Shown here: positions 45,168-54,977 of the stretch, one piece after another | Numbering within the stretch: the stretch's first letter is position 1 | Layout: every line of letters begins with the position of its first letter | DNA from: Methylobacter psychrophilus | GTDB lineage: Bacteria; Pseudomonadota; Gammaproteobacteria; Methylococcales; Methylomonadaceae | Assembly: GCF_025583945.1 (NCBI RefSeq) | Contig: NZ_JAOEGU010000013.1 | Location: forward strand, 36,938 to 100,937 | Direction of reading: 5' to 3' | Length of the DNA stretch: 64,000 nt | Notes under the pieces: model-generated | Database searches by the model: none | What the model saw: the letters and a program-made list of their open reading frames with translations, nothing else | Told to the model about the DNA's origin: nothing | Program-made: the position numbers and the translations under genes

Positions 45168-46001
45168 TTAACCATAGCGGCCGGTAATATAATCTTCTGT
45201 TTGTTTTTTTGAAGGATTAGTAAATAACTCGCTGGTAGTGCCTATTTCAATTAATTCGCCCATATACATAAAAGCGGTAAAATCAGAAACGCGAGCTGCC
45301 TGCTGCATGTTATGCGTAACAATAACGATGGTATATTTTTCTTTAAGCTCGTTGATTAATTCTTCAATTTTTAATGTTGAAATAGGGTCCAAAGCCGATG
45401 CCGGCTCATCCAGTAATAATACTTCAGGCTCTATCGCAATTGCCCGGGCAATAACCAAGCGTTGTTGTTGTCCGCCTGACATGCCCAAGGCATTATCATT
45501 CAAACGATCCTTCATTTCATCCCACAACGCCGCACCGCGCAAGGCGTTTTCAACAGTTTCTTCCAGGATCCGTTTATCATTAACACCCTGAATACGCAGG
45601 CCGTAAGCGACATTCTCAAAAATAGACTTGGGAAAAGGATTGGGTTTTTGAAAAACCATGCCGACACGTCTACGCAAAGCCGCCACATTAACGGACTTGT
45701 CGTAAATGTTTTCACCATCCAATAAAATTTTACCGTCAATTCTGGCACTGTCAACCAGATCATTCATCCGGTTAATACAGCGTAGTAAAGTTGATTTTCC
45801 ACAACCACTAGGGCCAATATAGGCGGTTACTTTTTTCTTGGGCATTTCCATGTTAATGCCATGTAAAGCCTGTTTTTCGCCGTAAAACAGGTTTAAATTT
45901 TCTACTTTAATACAAGTTTCATTAGGATGTTGCGATTTTTCCTTGCCGCGCAAAACTGAACTCATATCGATTGAGTGTGTACGTACTTGTTGTTCTGACA
46001 T
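45168..46001 (-). CDS. pstB: Phosphate ABC transporter ATPase PstB
   Basis: 277 residues. Walker [10 protein letters not shown], signature M-S-G-G-Q-Q-Q-R, Walker B V-L-L-L-D-E-P, and the H-loop [10 protein letters not shown] all match PstB. It energises phosphate uptake by PstCA. The start lies 4 nt downstream of the pstA stop codon. Confidence 0.96.
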   Translation of the reverse strand: MSEQQVRTHSIDMSSVLRGKEKSQHPNETCIKVENLNLFYGEKQALHGINMEMPKKKVTAYIGPSGCGKSTLLRCINRMNDLVDSARIDGKILLDGENIYDKSVNVAALRRRVGMVFQKPNPFPKSIFENVAYGLRIQGVNDKRILEETVENALRGAALWDEMKDRLNDNALGMSGGQQQRLVIARAIAIEPEVLLLDEPASALDPISTLKIEELINELKEKYTIVIVTHNMQQAARVSDFTAFMYMGELIEIGTTSELFTNPSKKQTEDYITGRYG

Positions 46002-46005
46002 TTAT

Positions 46006-47661
46006 TTAACCTTCCAGTGCGCGATATTTTTCTCGCAGATTATTTCTGATGACAATGGCAGCCAGATTAAGCCCTATAATCACCAAAACCAGTAATAATG
46101 CTGTCGCATAAACCAATGGCCTCGCCGCCTCAACATTAGGACTTTGAAAACCAACATCATAAATATGAAACCCTAAATGCATAAACTTTCTGTCTAAATG
46201 CAAAAACGGGAAATTTCCATCCAACGGCAAGGTCGGTGCCAGCTTAACGACACCAACCAGCATCAACGGTGCCACTTCTCCTGCAGCTCTCGCTACCGCC
46301 AAAATCAAGCCGGTCATCATCGCTGGACTGGCCATCGGCAATACCGTAAGCCATAAAGTCTCAAGCTTGGTCGCGCCTAATGCCAGACTACCTTCGCGTA
46401 TGGAACTGGGAATACGTGCCAGCCCTTCTTCCGTTGACACAATGACCACCGGCAAGGTTAACAAGGCCAACGTAATGGAAGCCCATAATAATCCCGGCGT
46501 ACCGAAAACCGGTGCCGGCGCGGATTCAGGGAAAAATAACTGGTCGATGTTACCACCCAAAATGTACACAAAAAATCCCAGGCCAAATACCCCATAAACA
46601 ACCGATGGCACACCGGCAAGGTTGTTAACTGCAATTCTGATCAGCCGTGTCGTAAATCCTTGTTTGGCATATTCACGCAGATAGACAGCTGCAATCACGC
46701 CAAATGGCGTAACAATAACCGACATCATCATAACCATCATCACGGTACCGAATATAGCCGGAAAAATACCGCCTTCGGTATTGGCTTCACGAGGATCTTC
46801 GGTTAAAAATTCAACCAGTTTGGTACCATAGTGAACCACTTTATCAAACAAACTCATGGCATTAGGCTGAAAAGCCCTAACCACCTTGCCCAACGGAATT
46901 TCCAGTTGTTTACCGCTGTCGGTGGTAGCAACCAGGCTATCGCGTCTTGTCTGCTGATATAACTCGGCCAGCTGTACTTGATATTGCTTGTATTGCGCTT
47001 CATAACCTTCCTTTTCCGCAGCAATCTCTTGTTTGGCAACATCATCCAGCTCGTGTTTTAATTCCAGCTTTCTTTGTTTAAGTCTTAAGCGTTCCAAAGC
47101 ATAGTTGATCGCACCAATTTCCTTTTTTTCTAAATGCGCTATTTCCTTTAGAATCGTCAAGGTATGGGCTATCTTGCTTTGCGCAACCGCCCACGCCTCT
47201 TTTCCGGTAGCGATAGTTTTATGGTCTTCTTTAACTTCCAATAACCGTCCATAAAAATTACCCCACTCCTGACGTTCGATGACCATCAGATCAAGCGGCT
47301 CACTCTGGGCTTTTATATTACGTTCTTCTATCCATCGGAAATCACTGCCCGTGACATCACGATTACCGGTCTTGATTAAATACTGTATCAGGGTTTCTTC
47401 ATCGTCGGCCATTTTATGGCCCGTTGATAGTGCCATTTTGGCAGGCGTGACACTGCTATCAACTTTTTCACCAATAATTATCTGGGGTTGTTTACCATCT
47501 TCCTGATAACTAAACTGGACCACTTGAGACGGCCAAAAATGACCAACCCCACGGACAACCACCAGCCCCAAAACCCCAACGACCATAATCATACAAGTAC
47601 TGACTGCCGCTGCATTGAGCCATATCCAGGGGGCTCCGCTTTTAAACCATAATCTAATCAT
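46006..47661 (-). CDS. pstA: Phosphate ABC transporter permease PstA (long form)
   Basis: 551 residues, about twice the E. coli PstA. The C-terminal 290 residues are the six-helix permease (G-G-I-F-P-A-I-F-G-T, E-G-L-A-R-I-P-S-S-I-R-E-G-S-L-A-L-G-A). The extra N-terminal part, between the first and second membrane helices, is a long charged coiled-coil periplasmic region. Long PstA forms of this kind occur in gammaproteobacteria such as Pseudomonas and Vibrio. The start (ATG at 47661) borders a duplicated junction. Confidence 0.9.
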   Translation of the reverse strand: MIRLWFKSGAPWIWLNAAAVSTCMIMVVGVLGLVVVRGVGHFWPSQVVQFSYQEDGKQPQIIIGEKVDSSVTPAKMALSTGHKMADDEETLIQYLIKTGNRDVTGSDFRWIEERNIKAQSEPLDLMVIERQEWGNFYGRLLEVKEDHKTIATGKEAWAVAQSKIAHTLTILKEIAHLEKKEIGAINYALERLRLKQRKLELKHELDDVAKQEIAAEKEGYEAQYKQYQVQLAELYQQTRRDSLVATTDSGKQLEIPLGKVVRAFQPNAMSLFDKVVHYGTKLVEFLTEDPREANTEGGIFPAIFGTVMMVMMMSVIVTPFGVIAAVYLREYAKQGFTTRLIRIAVNNLAGVPSVVYGVFGLGFFVYILGGNIDQLFFPESAPAPVFGTPGLLWASITLALLTLPVVIVSTEEGLARIPSSIREGSLALGATKLETLWLTVLPMASPAMMTGLILAVARAAGEVAPLMLVGVVKLAPTLPLDGNFPFLHLDRKFMHLGFHIYDVGFQSPNVEAARPLVYATALLLVLVIIGLNLAAIVIRNNLREKYRALEG

Positions 47662-47885
47662 AATGAGCTATATTTTTCGCGTAAGCGCTGACCAAATATT
47701 TTAGTCGGCGTATTAAAATAAAAGTAAACAATGCACTACAGTCTTTTGAAAAAAGCGCTGCAGGCCAAATTTGAGGAAGCTCCACTTTTAAACCAGACAA
47801 CATTATAACGAGCTATATTTTTCACGTAAGCGCTGACGAATAATTTCAGCCAGGGTATTAAAAACAAAAGTAAACATAAACAGCA
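47633..47885. repeat. Tandem partial duplication of the pstC/pstA junction
   Basis: Copy 1 (about 47633-47735) covers the first codons of pstA and a decayed copy of the 3' end of pstC. Copy 2 (about 47779-47885) contains the real pstC end. Shared stretches include GCTCC(G/A)CTTTTAAACCA, GAGCTATATTTTTC and GTAAGCGCTGAC. The repeat distance is about 146 bp. The pstC-like copy in the gap no longer has a reading frame. Confidence 0.75.
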
Positions 47886-50100
47886 CCAGAGCTGCCAGAA
47901 ACAAGACCCGATAATGCGTACTGTCTACTTCGGTTTCAGGCATTTCCACGGCAATATTGGCAGCCAAGGTACGTAAACCCTGAAAAACGCTTAAATCCAT
48001 CACCGGCGTATTGCCTGTCGCCATTAATACAATCATGGTTTCACCCACTGCACGCCCCAAACCAATCATTACCGCCGAAAAAATACCGGGACTGGCGGTT
48101 AACAACACTACCTTAATCATGGTTTGCCAAGGTGTTGCGCCTAAGGCCAAAGAACCCACCGTTAAATGTTTGGGTACACTAAAAATAGCATCTTCAGCAA
48201 TTGAAAAAATAGTCGGAATAACCGCAAAACCCATCGCTATACCAACGACCAGCGCATTACGTTGATCATAACCAATGCCTAATTCAGTTTTAAACCAGTC
48301 GCGTAAGGTCCCGTGAAACAAAAAGGCTTCCAAGGGTACGCTCACCGTAAAAGCAAACCAACTGCTCAGTAAAATAACCGGTATCAATAAAGCGGCTTCG
48401 TAACCTTCGGGTATCTTCTGCTGAAGGTTTTTTGGTAAATATTGCCAGGCGTAGGCAAACAACATAACACCGAGAGGGACTATCATCAGTAAGGCAAATA
48501 AACCCGCCAAATATTCTTCAATCAATGGAGCCAACCATAAACCGGCGAGAAATCCCAAAATAACCGTTGGCAGAGCTCCCATTAATTCAATGGTTGGTTT
48601 AACATATTGACGCATTGTTGGTGTCATAAAATACGCGGTATAAATCGCCCCCATCAGTGCTAAAGGCATAGCCACCAACATGGCATAAAAAGCCGCCTTC
48701 AGTGTACCAAAAACCAACGGCGTTAAGCTGTATTTAGGCTCAAAGTCACTGTTTGCAGACGATGATTGCCATATATAGTCAGGCTTGGCATAACTTTCGT
48801 ACCATACTTCTTGCCAAAGTGCGCGTAAAGAAACCTCTGGATGCTGATTATCCAGCGTCCAGAAATTTATCTTGCCGTCTTCAGACTCTACCAACACCGC
48901 ATTGGCTCTTGGCGATATCGCTGCGGCTACGGCCGGGGAATGACTGATTTGCTCTTTAAGCATTTCTCGTTCAGAAGTCGAATGATAAATACCCATTATG
49001 TTGTCAGCATCAACCGTCATAAAGCCTTTACGTCGTTGCTCTGATTCGATCGAAGTAACCGCTTTATCGGAAACTTTAAAGACCCTGATCTTCTCCATGC
49101 TAAAGTGATTTAACTTATCCCTCACTTTACTCCATTGAGACACCAAGCCGCTGGAATCACCAATCATTAAAGAAAGATCACCATTTAAAAATGCCACACT
49201 GGTAATCTTGTGTCCCGCCTCAACAACAATTTGCTCCTGAATAATAACCGGTGCGCTTTTATCGTTAATATCAAATAAACCCAAGTGCCCGTTACTACTG
49301 ACTAAATAAAGATTACGTTCATCCTTATCAATCAAAATATCTGTAACATCTGCTGCCGAATAATCCAACACCGAATCCGTACGGGTTAGAGTTCCCTCAT
49401 CAGCAAACAACGATTTTTCTTTTTCAAAATGGCTTAAGTGAATTTTACTGGTGCCCGATACAATATCAGTAGTTTTTGCGGCGATGGTACTGGCATCATC
49501 ACCGATTTTAACCGCAACTTTTTCCAACGCTACACCTGATTCATCTATCGTCAAAGGTGCTTCGCCCATTGGGTAGGCTAATGAGGGTGTAATTAAGCGA
49601 ACATTATCGGGATAGGTTATCTTGTATTTATGCTTTACGATAACCGCTTTGCCATCAGACAAGCCATAAATTACCGCACCGCCCTTAATGGGACTACCCT
49701 CGGCAAAGCTCACAATATGTGCGCCTTGAGGTATTTTAACGGTTTCATTTAAAATAGTTTTGCCAGTCGCCACAGCAAAGAAGATAACTTGTCCGGTATC
49801 GGTAAAGCGGGCGGCTACTTCATTTTGCTCTTCCACCTCCAACAATAGCGTCTTACCTGACGCCGGTTCCGGAACCTCATATTGACTAACCGATTCAGAG
49901 GTTGCCGAGATAAACAAAGGAAAAACCACGTACAGTAAATAAAAGAAAATTAATGCGATTGCAAAAATCACACCAAGCCCCCCTATTACGACACCATAAC
50001 GCGCTACTGCGTCTTTAATAAGCCGCCAGCGTTCATGGACTCCACCGGAAGATTCCTTGATCAATGATGAGTATTTTGATTGACTATTTATTTCAGACAT
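47803..50100 (-). CDS. pstC: Phosphate ABC transporter permease PstC (long form)
   Basis: 765 residues from the ATG at 50100 (frame open to 50142). One N-terminal membrane helix is followed by a periplasmic region of about 380 residues with beta-propeller-like repeats (N-L-Y-L-V-S-S-N-G-H-L-G-L-F-D), then a C-terminal six-helix permease (K-P-T-I-E-L-M-G-A-L-P-T-V-I-L-G-F). Its EAA loop is V-G-S-L-A-L-G-A-T-P-W-Q-T. Long PstC with a large periplasmic insert is known in gammaproteobacteria. It ends at the duplicated junction. Confidence 0.9.
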   Translation of the reverse strand: MSEINSQSKYSSLIKESSGGVHERWRLIKDAVARYGVVIGGLGVIFAIALIFFYLLYVVFPLFISATSESVSQYEVPEPASGKTLLLEVEEQNEVAARFTDTGQVIFFAVATGKTILNETVKIPQGAHIVSFAEGSPIKGGAVIYGLSDGKAVIVKHKYKITYPDNVRLITPSLAYPMGEAPLTIDESGVALEKVAVKIGDDASTIAAKTTDIVSGTSKIHLSHFEKEKSLFADEGTLTRTDSVLDYSAADVTDILIDKDERNLYLVSSNGHLGLFDINDKSAPVIIQEQIVVEAGHKITSVAFLNGDLSLMIGDSSGLVSQWSKVRDKLNHFSMEKIRVFKVSDKAVTSIESEQRRKGFMTVDADNIMGIYHSTSEREMLKEQISHSPAVAAAISPRANAVLVESEDGKINFWTLDNQHPEVSLRALWQEVWYESYAKPDYIWQSSSANSDFEPKYSLTPLVFGTLKAAFYAMLVAMPLALMGAIYTAYFMTPTMRQYVKPTIELMGALPTVILGFLAGLWLAPLIEEYLAGLFALLMIVPLGVMLFAYAWQYLPKNLQQKIPEGYEAALLIPVILLSSWFAFTVSVPLEAFLFHGTLRDWFKTELGIGYDQRNALVVGIAMGFAVIPTIFSIAEDAIFSVPKHLTVGSLALGATPWQTMIKVVLLTASPGIFSAVMIGLGRAVGETMIVLMATGNTPVMDLSVFQGLRTLAANIAVEMPETEVDSTHYRVLFLAALVLFMFTFVFNTLAEIIRQRLREKYSSL

Positions 50101-50142
50101 GAGGAAAAATATAAAGGTAGAAATGTGACAATGATATAACAA

Positions 50143-50180
50143 AAATCAAAAAACGGCCGAGATTCAATAATCTCGACCGT
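50143..50180 (-). terminator. Intra-operon terminator between pstS and pstC
   Basis: On the minus strand ACGGTCGAGATT and AATCTCGGCCGT form a 12-bp stem (one G-T pair) with a 4-nt loop, followed by TTTTTTGATTTTT. It probably limits read-through so that pstS mRNA exceeds pstCAB mRNA. The hairpin is A/T flanked on both sides and could act in either direction. Confidence 0.8.
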
Positions 50181-50289
50181 CATTTTTTTGCATTAACTTT
50201 TATACGTTAAAGTTAAATAATCCGTTAATCCAGACTAAAATCCTTATTAGTACATTCTTGCACAAGGGTTAACTATTTTAAAAAACCGG

Positions 50290-51279
50290 TTATTTAAGCG
50301 TAGTCAATATTTTTTCAACTACTTTTGCAGGTAATGGAATATACCCGTCTTTTATGACAACTTGTTGACCTGCTTTCGATAATACCATTTTCATAAATTC
50401 ATTTTCTAGCGGCGCTAACGGTTGATTTGGCTTTTTATTAACATAAACATACAAATAACGCGTTAACGGATAAGTTCCATTAAGCGCATTTTCAGGTTTT
50501 GCCTCAACAAAAGGTTGACCCTCTTTTTTAGCCAAAGGTACCATTTTTATGCCTGATGTACTGTAACCCATACCTGAATAGCCAATACCATTAACTGATG
50601 ACGTAACTGACTGAACCACAGAGGCTGAACCTGGTTGCTCGTTTACGTTACTTTTAAAGTCACCTTTACATAGGGCGTTTTCTTTAAAGTAACCGTAAGT
50701 ACCGGATACTGAATTACGTCCATATAACTGAATGCTTTTTGAACCCCAAACCGCAACACCTGCGTCACCCCATGTTTCAATATCAGTGTCATGACCACAT
50801 TTACGGGTCGCAGAAAAAATTGCATCGACTTGCGGAATAGTCAGACCTTTAATGGGGTTATCCTTATTAACCAACACCGCCAGTGCATCGATAGCAACAG
50901 GGACAGCAGTAGGCTTGTAACCGTATTTATCTTCAAAAGCTTCCAACTCATCATCCTTCATTTCGCGGCTCATTGGCCCCAAATTTGATGTTCCTTCAGT
51001 TAAAGCGGGCGGTGCCGTAGAAGAACCTGCAGCCTGAATCTGAATATTAACATTGGGATATTCACGATTAAACTCTTCAGCCCATAGTGTCATCAAATTT
51101 GCCAATGTATCAGAGCCAACGCTGGATAAGTTGCCGGCAATACCACTGGCTTTTTTATAGTCTGGCAAGCCTGCATCAACTGTTTGTACTGCAACTGCCG
51201 TACCACTGACCAATGCCGCCGAAGCAAATCCCATTGCTGCTAATAGTGATTTTGTTTTAAAAGATAATTTCATCATCAA
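50290..51279 (-). CDS. pstS: Periplasmic phosphate-binding protein PstS
   Basis: 329 residues with a clear signal peptide ([10 protein letters not shown]). Phosphate-binding motifs include [20 protein letters not shown] and S-V-S-G-T-Y-G-Y-F. PstS captures phosphate for the PstCAB transporter. A Pho box lies upstream at 51340-51357 and a terminator downstream. Confidence 0.95.
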   Translation of the reverse strand: MMMKLSFKTKSLLAAMGFASAALVSGTAVAVQTVDAGLPDYKKASGIAGNLSSVGSDTLANLMTLWAEEFNREYPNVNIQIQAAGSSTAPPALTEGTSNLGPMSREMKDDELEAFEDKYGYKPTAVPVAIDALAVLVNKDNPIKGLTIPQVDAIFSATRKCGHDTDIETWGDAGVAVWGSKSIQLYGRNSVSGTYGYFKENALCKGDFKSNVNEQPGSASVVQSVTSSVNGIGYSGMGYSTSGIKMVPLAKKEGQPFVEAKPENALNGTYPLTRYLYVYVNKKPNQPLAPLENEFMKMVLSKAGQQVVIKDGYIPLPAKVVEKILTTLK

Positions 51280-51339
51280 GTCTCAAGTTAATTATTGTGG
51301 AACTATTAATTATATAGAATGTAAGGATATTAATGTTAT

Positions 51340-51357
51340 ATGACAAGATTGTGACAG
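51340..51357 (-). promoter_or_regulatory. Pho box upstream of pstS
   Basis: On the minus strand CTGTCAC-AATC-TTGTCAT: two 7-bp half-sites 11 bp apart, as in the PhoB consensus CTGTCATA-AAT-CTGTCA. It is 61 bp upstream of the pstS start. A nearby CATGTCA...TGACATG dyad at 51374-51396 may add a further half-site. Confidence 0.75.
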
Positions 51358-51407
51358 CGCAATAATTTTGTTCATGTCACCATTGAGATGACATGGAAAC
51401 CAAACAC

Positions 51408-51932
51408 TTATTCACCAGTATTTTCTGGTAATGATTTAGCGTAAGTGATCGATAAAAGCTCGGCACTGCCGGCAACCAGATGCGACCAGTCATCCGGCAA
51501 TAGTAATCGAGCCAGGGCTGCCGTCGGTAACAACTTATCGGTATCCGGCAGGTGCTCAGTGCCTACCAAATAACCAAGCAAATCTTCCAGCTCCGGATTA
51601 TGACCAACCAACAAAACACGTTCGGAGGTTAAGGGACATTCTGCCAACACGGCTTTAAGCCGCTCAAACCCTTCTTGATACAAGCGTTTATCCTGCACAA
51701 TAGGCAACGCTTCAACAGCAATAGCTTTATGAACTATTTTTGCTGTTGCCAACGCTCTTTTTGCCGGTGAACTAACCAAATAATCAGGCATAAAGTGCCG
51801 TTCTTGCAACCAAGAACCAAGACGTTGAACGGCACGTTTGCCACGTTTTTTTAAAGGTCTGTCAAAATCTTCAATGGAAAGATCATCTCGATCAGATTTT
51901 CCATGCCTAAGCAACCATAATTCCCTACTCAT
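51408..51932 (-). CDS. sixA: Histidine phosphatase SixA family
   Basis: 174 residues. The catalytic R-H-G motif is L-L-R-H-G-K-S-D at residues 8-15, the second histidine region is L-V-G-H-N-P-E-L, and S-P-A-K-R-A holds the family arginine. SixA removes phosphate from phosphohistidine proteins of the PTS. Here it lies between pstS and a CHAD-domain gene, transcribed toward pstS, and is probably cotranscribed or near the phosphate island. Confidence 0.9.
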   Translation of the reverse strand: MSRELWLLRHGKSDRDDLSIEDFDRPLKKRGKRAVQRLGSWLQERHFMPDYLVSSPAKRALATAKIVHKAIAVEALPIVQDKRLYQEGFERLKAVLAECPLTSERVLLVGHNPELEDLLGYLVGTEHLPDTDKLLPTAALARLLLPDDWSHLVAGSAELLSITYAKSLPENTGE

Positions 51933-52074
51933 TACGCGATTACCTGTCTGTTTTTTTTATACAAATATGTTTCAAATTCAGTTACGATAGCTGTTAATTA
52001 TTACATCGTCATTAAATGTTAATACAGCAATATTATAATTAAAGGCTTAACATTACCGCAAACCCCATTACGCC

Positions 52075-53601
52075 ATGGTCAATATGTCCTTACAATTTGA
52101 TTTCCCCGCAAGTCTAACAGCTGAAAAATTTATTGCCAAATTAAGCAATAAAGTGAACATAGAGCTGGTTTCCAAACAATATTCGCTAAAAACTTATTAC
52201 GACAGTTTTGACTGGCGACTTTATAAAAACGGCATTACTTGTGAATTTAACCGTTCAAAATCGACATCAACATTACTGTTAAAAAACGTCGAAAATGATC
52301 TGATCATCGGCAGTACAGAAATCAAGGAAGTACCTGCCTTCTCTGATCAATTCTCATCAGAAGAAATTACTGACACCTTGGCCCCCCTATTAGAAATGCG
52401 GGCATTATTACCGGTGTGTAATCTCGACTATGAAACTTACCACCTGAATATCATTAATAATGATCAAAAAACCGTACTTCGTTTAATTATAGAAGAACAC
52501 GATCTGTTTAAAAACCGCGTTACGGTGCTACCGATTAAAGGTTACGACAAGCCTGCTGACAATATCATTGAGACACTCACCGAAAAACTGGGATTAACGC
52601 CAACCAACCAACCATTACTGGTTGTTGCCTTAAGGCTGCAAGGGCGTAAACCTAATGACTATTCATCAAAAATGAATATTAATCTGGACCCTGATATGCG
52701 TGCTGATATTGCCGCCAAATACATATTCAGTCACTTACTAAATGCTATTAAAGATAATGAGCACGGCACGATTGCCAATACCGATAGTGAGTTTTTGCAT
52801 GATTTCAGAGTCGCCGTTCGTAGAACCCGTGCCGGACTTAGTCAGCTTAAAGGCGTATTACCTGATGATATTACTGCCTACTATGCCGATTTTTTTTCCT
52901 GGCTCGGACAAATCACCAGTCCCACCAGGGATTTGGATGTTTATCTGTTGAATTTTGCCCATTTTAAAAACAGCTTGCCGGCTTCAATTCGTGAGGATAT
53001 CAACCCATTGCATGAATTTATTCTCGCCAAGCAACAAAAAGCCCAGAAAGAACTGGCAAAAAAACTGCGCTCAGCCAAATACTTGTCTACCATATATGAA
53101 TGGGAACAATACCTTAAAGAACAAGCATCGCTAGAACCGGTTGAGCCTAATGCAAAACTAACCATTAAGCAACTTGCCAATAAAAGGATCTCAAAAAGTT
53201 ACAAGCGTATATTGGCAGAAGGCGATGCCATTGATGAAAACTCACCCTCCGAAGCATTACATGATTTAAGAAAATCCTGTAAAAAATTACGCTACTTAAT
53301 GGAATTTTTCCAAAGTCTCTACCCCGAGAACCAAATAAAACAATTTATTAAAAACCTGAAAGGCTTGCAGGAGGTTTTAGGTGATTTTCAAGATTACGCC
53401 GTGCAGGAAAATACCCTAAAATCATTCAGTGAAGAAATGTTAAACAATAACATCCATGCCAATACTTTGTTAGCTATGGGCGTATTAATCCAGAATTTGG
53501 ATACTTTAAGAAGTAATGCACGCAAAGACTTTTCATCAAAATTCTTGATTTTCAGGCATGAAGAAAACCACTCTGAATTTAAGTCACTGATTAATAAATA
53601 A
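52075..53601 (+). CDS. CYTH-like/CHAD domain protein
   Basis: 508 residues. The first 200 or so resemble a weak CYTH/triphosphate tunnel region (Y-Y-D-S-F-D-W-R-L-Y-K-N-G). The C-terminal 290 residues are a CHAD domain with two helical repeats marked L-H-D-F-R-V-A-V-R-R-T-R-A and L-H-D-L-R-K-S-C-K-K-L-R-Y-L. CHAD domains bind polyphosphate. The CYTH acidic E-x-E-x-K motif is not clear, so phosphohydrolase activity is uncertain. The neighbourhood (Pst, PhoU, SixA) supports a polyphosphate link. Confidence 0.8.
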   Translation: MVNMSLQFDFPASLTAEKFIAKLSNKVNIELVSKQYSLKTYYDSFDWRLYKNGITCEFNRSKSTSTLLLKNVENDLIIGSTEIKEVPAFSDQFSSEEITDTLAPLLEMRALLPVCNLDYETYHLNIINNDQKTVLRLIIEEHDLFKNRVTVLPIKGYDKPADNIIETLTEKLGLTPTNQPLLVVALRLQGRKPNDYSSKMNINLDPDMRADIAAKYIFSHLLNAIKDNEHGTIANTDSEFLHDFRVAVRRTRAGLSQLKGVLPDDITAYYADFFSWLGQITSPTRDLDVYLLNFAHFKNSLPASIREDINPLHEFILAKQQKAQKELAKKLRSAKYLSTIYEWEQYLKEQASLEPVEPNAKLTIKQLANKRISKSYKRILAEGDAIDENSPSEALHDLRKSCKKLRYLMEFFQSLYPENQIKQFIKNLKGLQEVLGDFQDYAVQENTLKSFSEEMLNNNIHANTLLAMGVLIQNLDTLRSNARKDFSSKFLIFRHEENHSEFKSLINK

Positions 53602-53845
53602 AGTTTAATTTTTTCAGGATCTGAAAAACATAACAATAATTTTTGGCAGGAAATGAGGGTTAACTGTCATTGTGTAAAAATAAATATTGAGAGAATATAT
53701 AACCGTTGCTATTGCCTTTAAAAAAACCATGAAGCAATGGATTAATTCACGAAAAATTCACATATAAAATACAGGGATGTAATTTAAAAAAACAGACGGT
53801 ACTTCTGCTTCATTCAACCCACTATTGACTATGTGAGGAAGATAA

Positions 53846-54901
53846 ATGAACATCCCTTTTTCGCCTCCATCCGCTTTTGAATCTAAACAGGCTCGTATAG
53901 CAAAAATAAGACCAGTCGGTATCGTTACCTTTCCTGGCATTGAGATTCTTGATCTCACCGGCCCGATGGAAGTATTTGCTTTCGCTAATGTCGGCTTACA
54001 GCAAGCCGGTACCTGCAGTGAACCGGCCTATCCAATGAACGTATTAGCGGCAAAGCCGGGGCCAATAACAACATCATGCGGTCTTCAGATTATTGCTAAT
54101 ACCGCTTATAACGATATCCATGATGGTCTGGATACCCTGCTGATTGCAGGCTCTCCCGATGTCGATTGTATCTTGTGCGACCCGGCATTACAGCAATGGG
54201 TTCGCGTCATGGCGCCACGGGTAAATCGACTTGCTTCAGTCTGTACAGGTGCTTTTCTGCTCGCGGAAAGCGGTCTTCTGGATGGCCTTAGAGCGACCAG
54301 TCATTGGGATTATTGCGACCGTTTGTCGCGCGATTATCCATTAATCACCGTTGAACCGGATCGTATTTTTGTGCGTGAAGGCTCTATTTCAACATCAGGG
54401 GGTATAACTTCGGGCATTGATCTGGCATTATCGATGGTGGAAGAAGACTGGGGGAGCGAACTGGCTTTGCTGGTCGCACGGTATTTGGTTGTATTTCTCA
54501 AACGACCTGGTGGTCAGTCCCAGTTCAGTGCCTATTTGACCAGTAATGCGACTCGCCCGGAGCTTAAAGATTTACAAGCATGGATCATGCTACATCTTGC
54601 CGGTGATTTACGGGTAGAAGCGCTCGCTGAACGCCTGAGTATGAGCCCCAGAAATTTTGCACGATTTTTCTTAACAGAAACCGGTATGACACCAGCCAAA
54701 TTTGTAGAAATGGCACGTATTGATGCGGCTCGCCATTATCTGGGGAGCACCAAACTATCGATTGAAATTGTGGCCGAAAAATCCGGCTTTGCTGATCCTG
54801 AACGCATGCGCCGTGCCTTTATTCGCCAACTGGGGGTAAACCCGCAAAATTATCGTGATCGTTTTGGTCGCTATGATACTCAGTCAATCAAAGCAGCCTG
54901 A
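53846..54901 (+). CDS. GlxA-type transcriptional regulator (DJ-1/PfpI plus AraC HTH)
   Basis: 351 residues with GAGGAAG upstream of the ATG. The N-terminal DJ-1/PfpI-like domain (V-G-I-V-T-F-P-G-I-E-I-L-D-L-T-G-P) carries A-S-V-C-T-G-A-F-L-L, including the nucleophile-elbow cysteine. The C-terminal AraC helix-turn-helix pair covers about 250-350, with E-A-L-A-E-R-L-S-M-S-P-R-N-F-A-R. Such regulators respond to small molecules in nitrogen or amine metabolism. It precedes hypX by 76 bp on the same strand and may control it. Confidence 0.92.
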   Translation: MNIPFSPPSAFESKQARIAKIRPVGIVTFPGIEILDLTGPMEVFAFANVGLQQAGTCSEPAYPMNVLAAKPGPITTSCGLQIIANTAYNDIHDGLDTLLIAGSPDVDCILCDPALQQWVRVMAPRVNRLASVCTGAFLLAESGLLDGLRATSHWDYCDRLSRDYPLITVEPDRIFVREGSISTSGGITSGIDLALSMVEEDWGSELALLVARYLVVFLKRPGGQSQFSAYLTSNATRPELKDLQAWIMLHLAGDLRVEALAERLSMSPRNFARFFLTETGMTPAKFVEMARIDAARHYLGSTKLSIEIVAEKSGFADPERMRRAFIRQLGVNPQNYRDRFGRYDTQSIKAA

Positions 54902-54977
54902 TCTAATCAAGCCCTACCCATTAATTATAATCTATTGTTTTAAAAACAAATCCCAAGATAAAAGTTAGGAGAGCTTC

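Noticed and set aside
52075..53601. Active CYTH triphosphatase
   Set aside because: The acidic E-x-E-x-K signature is not clear in the N-terminal region, so only a CYTH-like fold is suggested.
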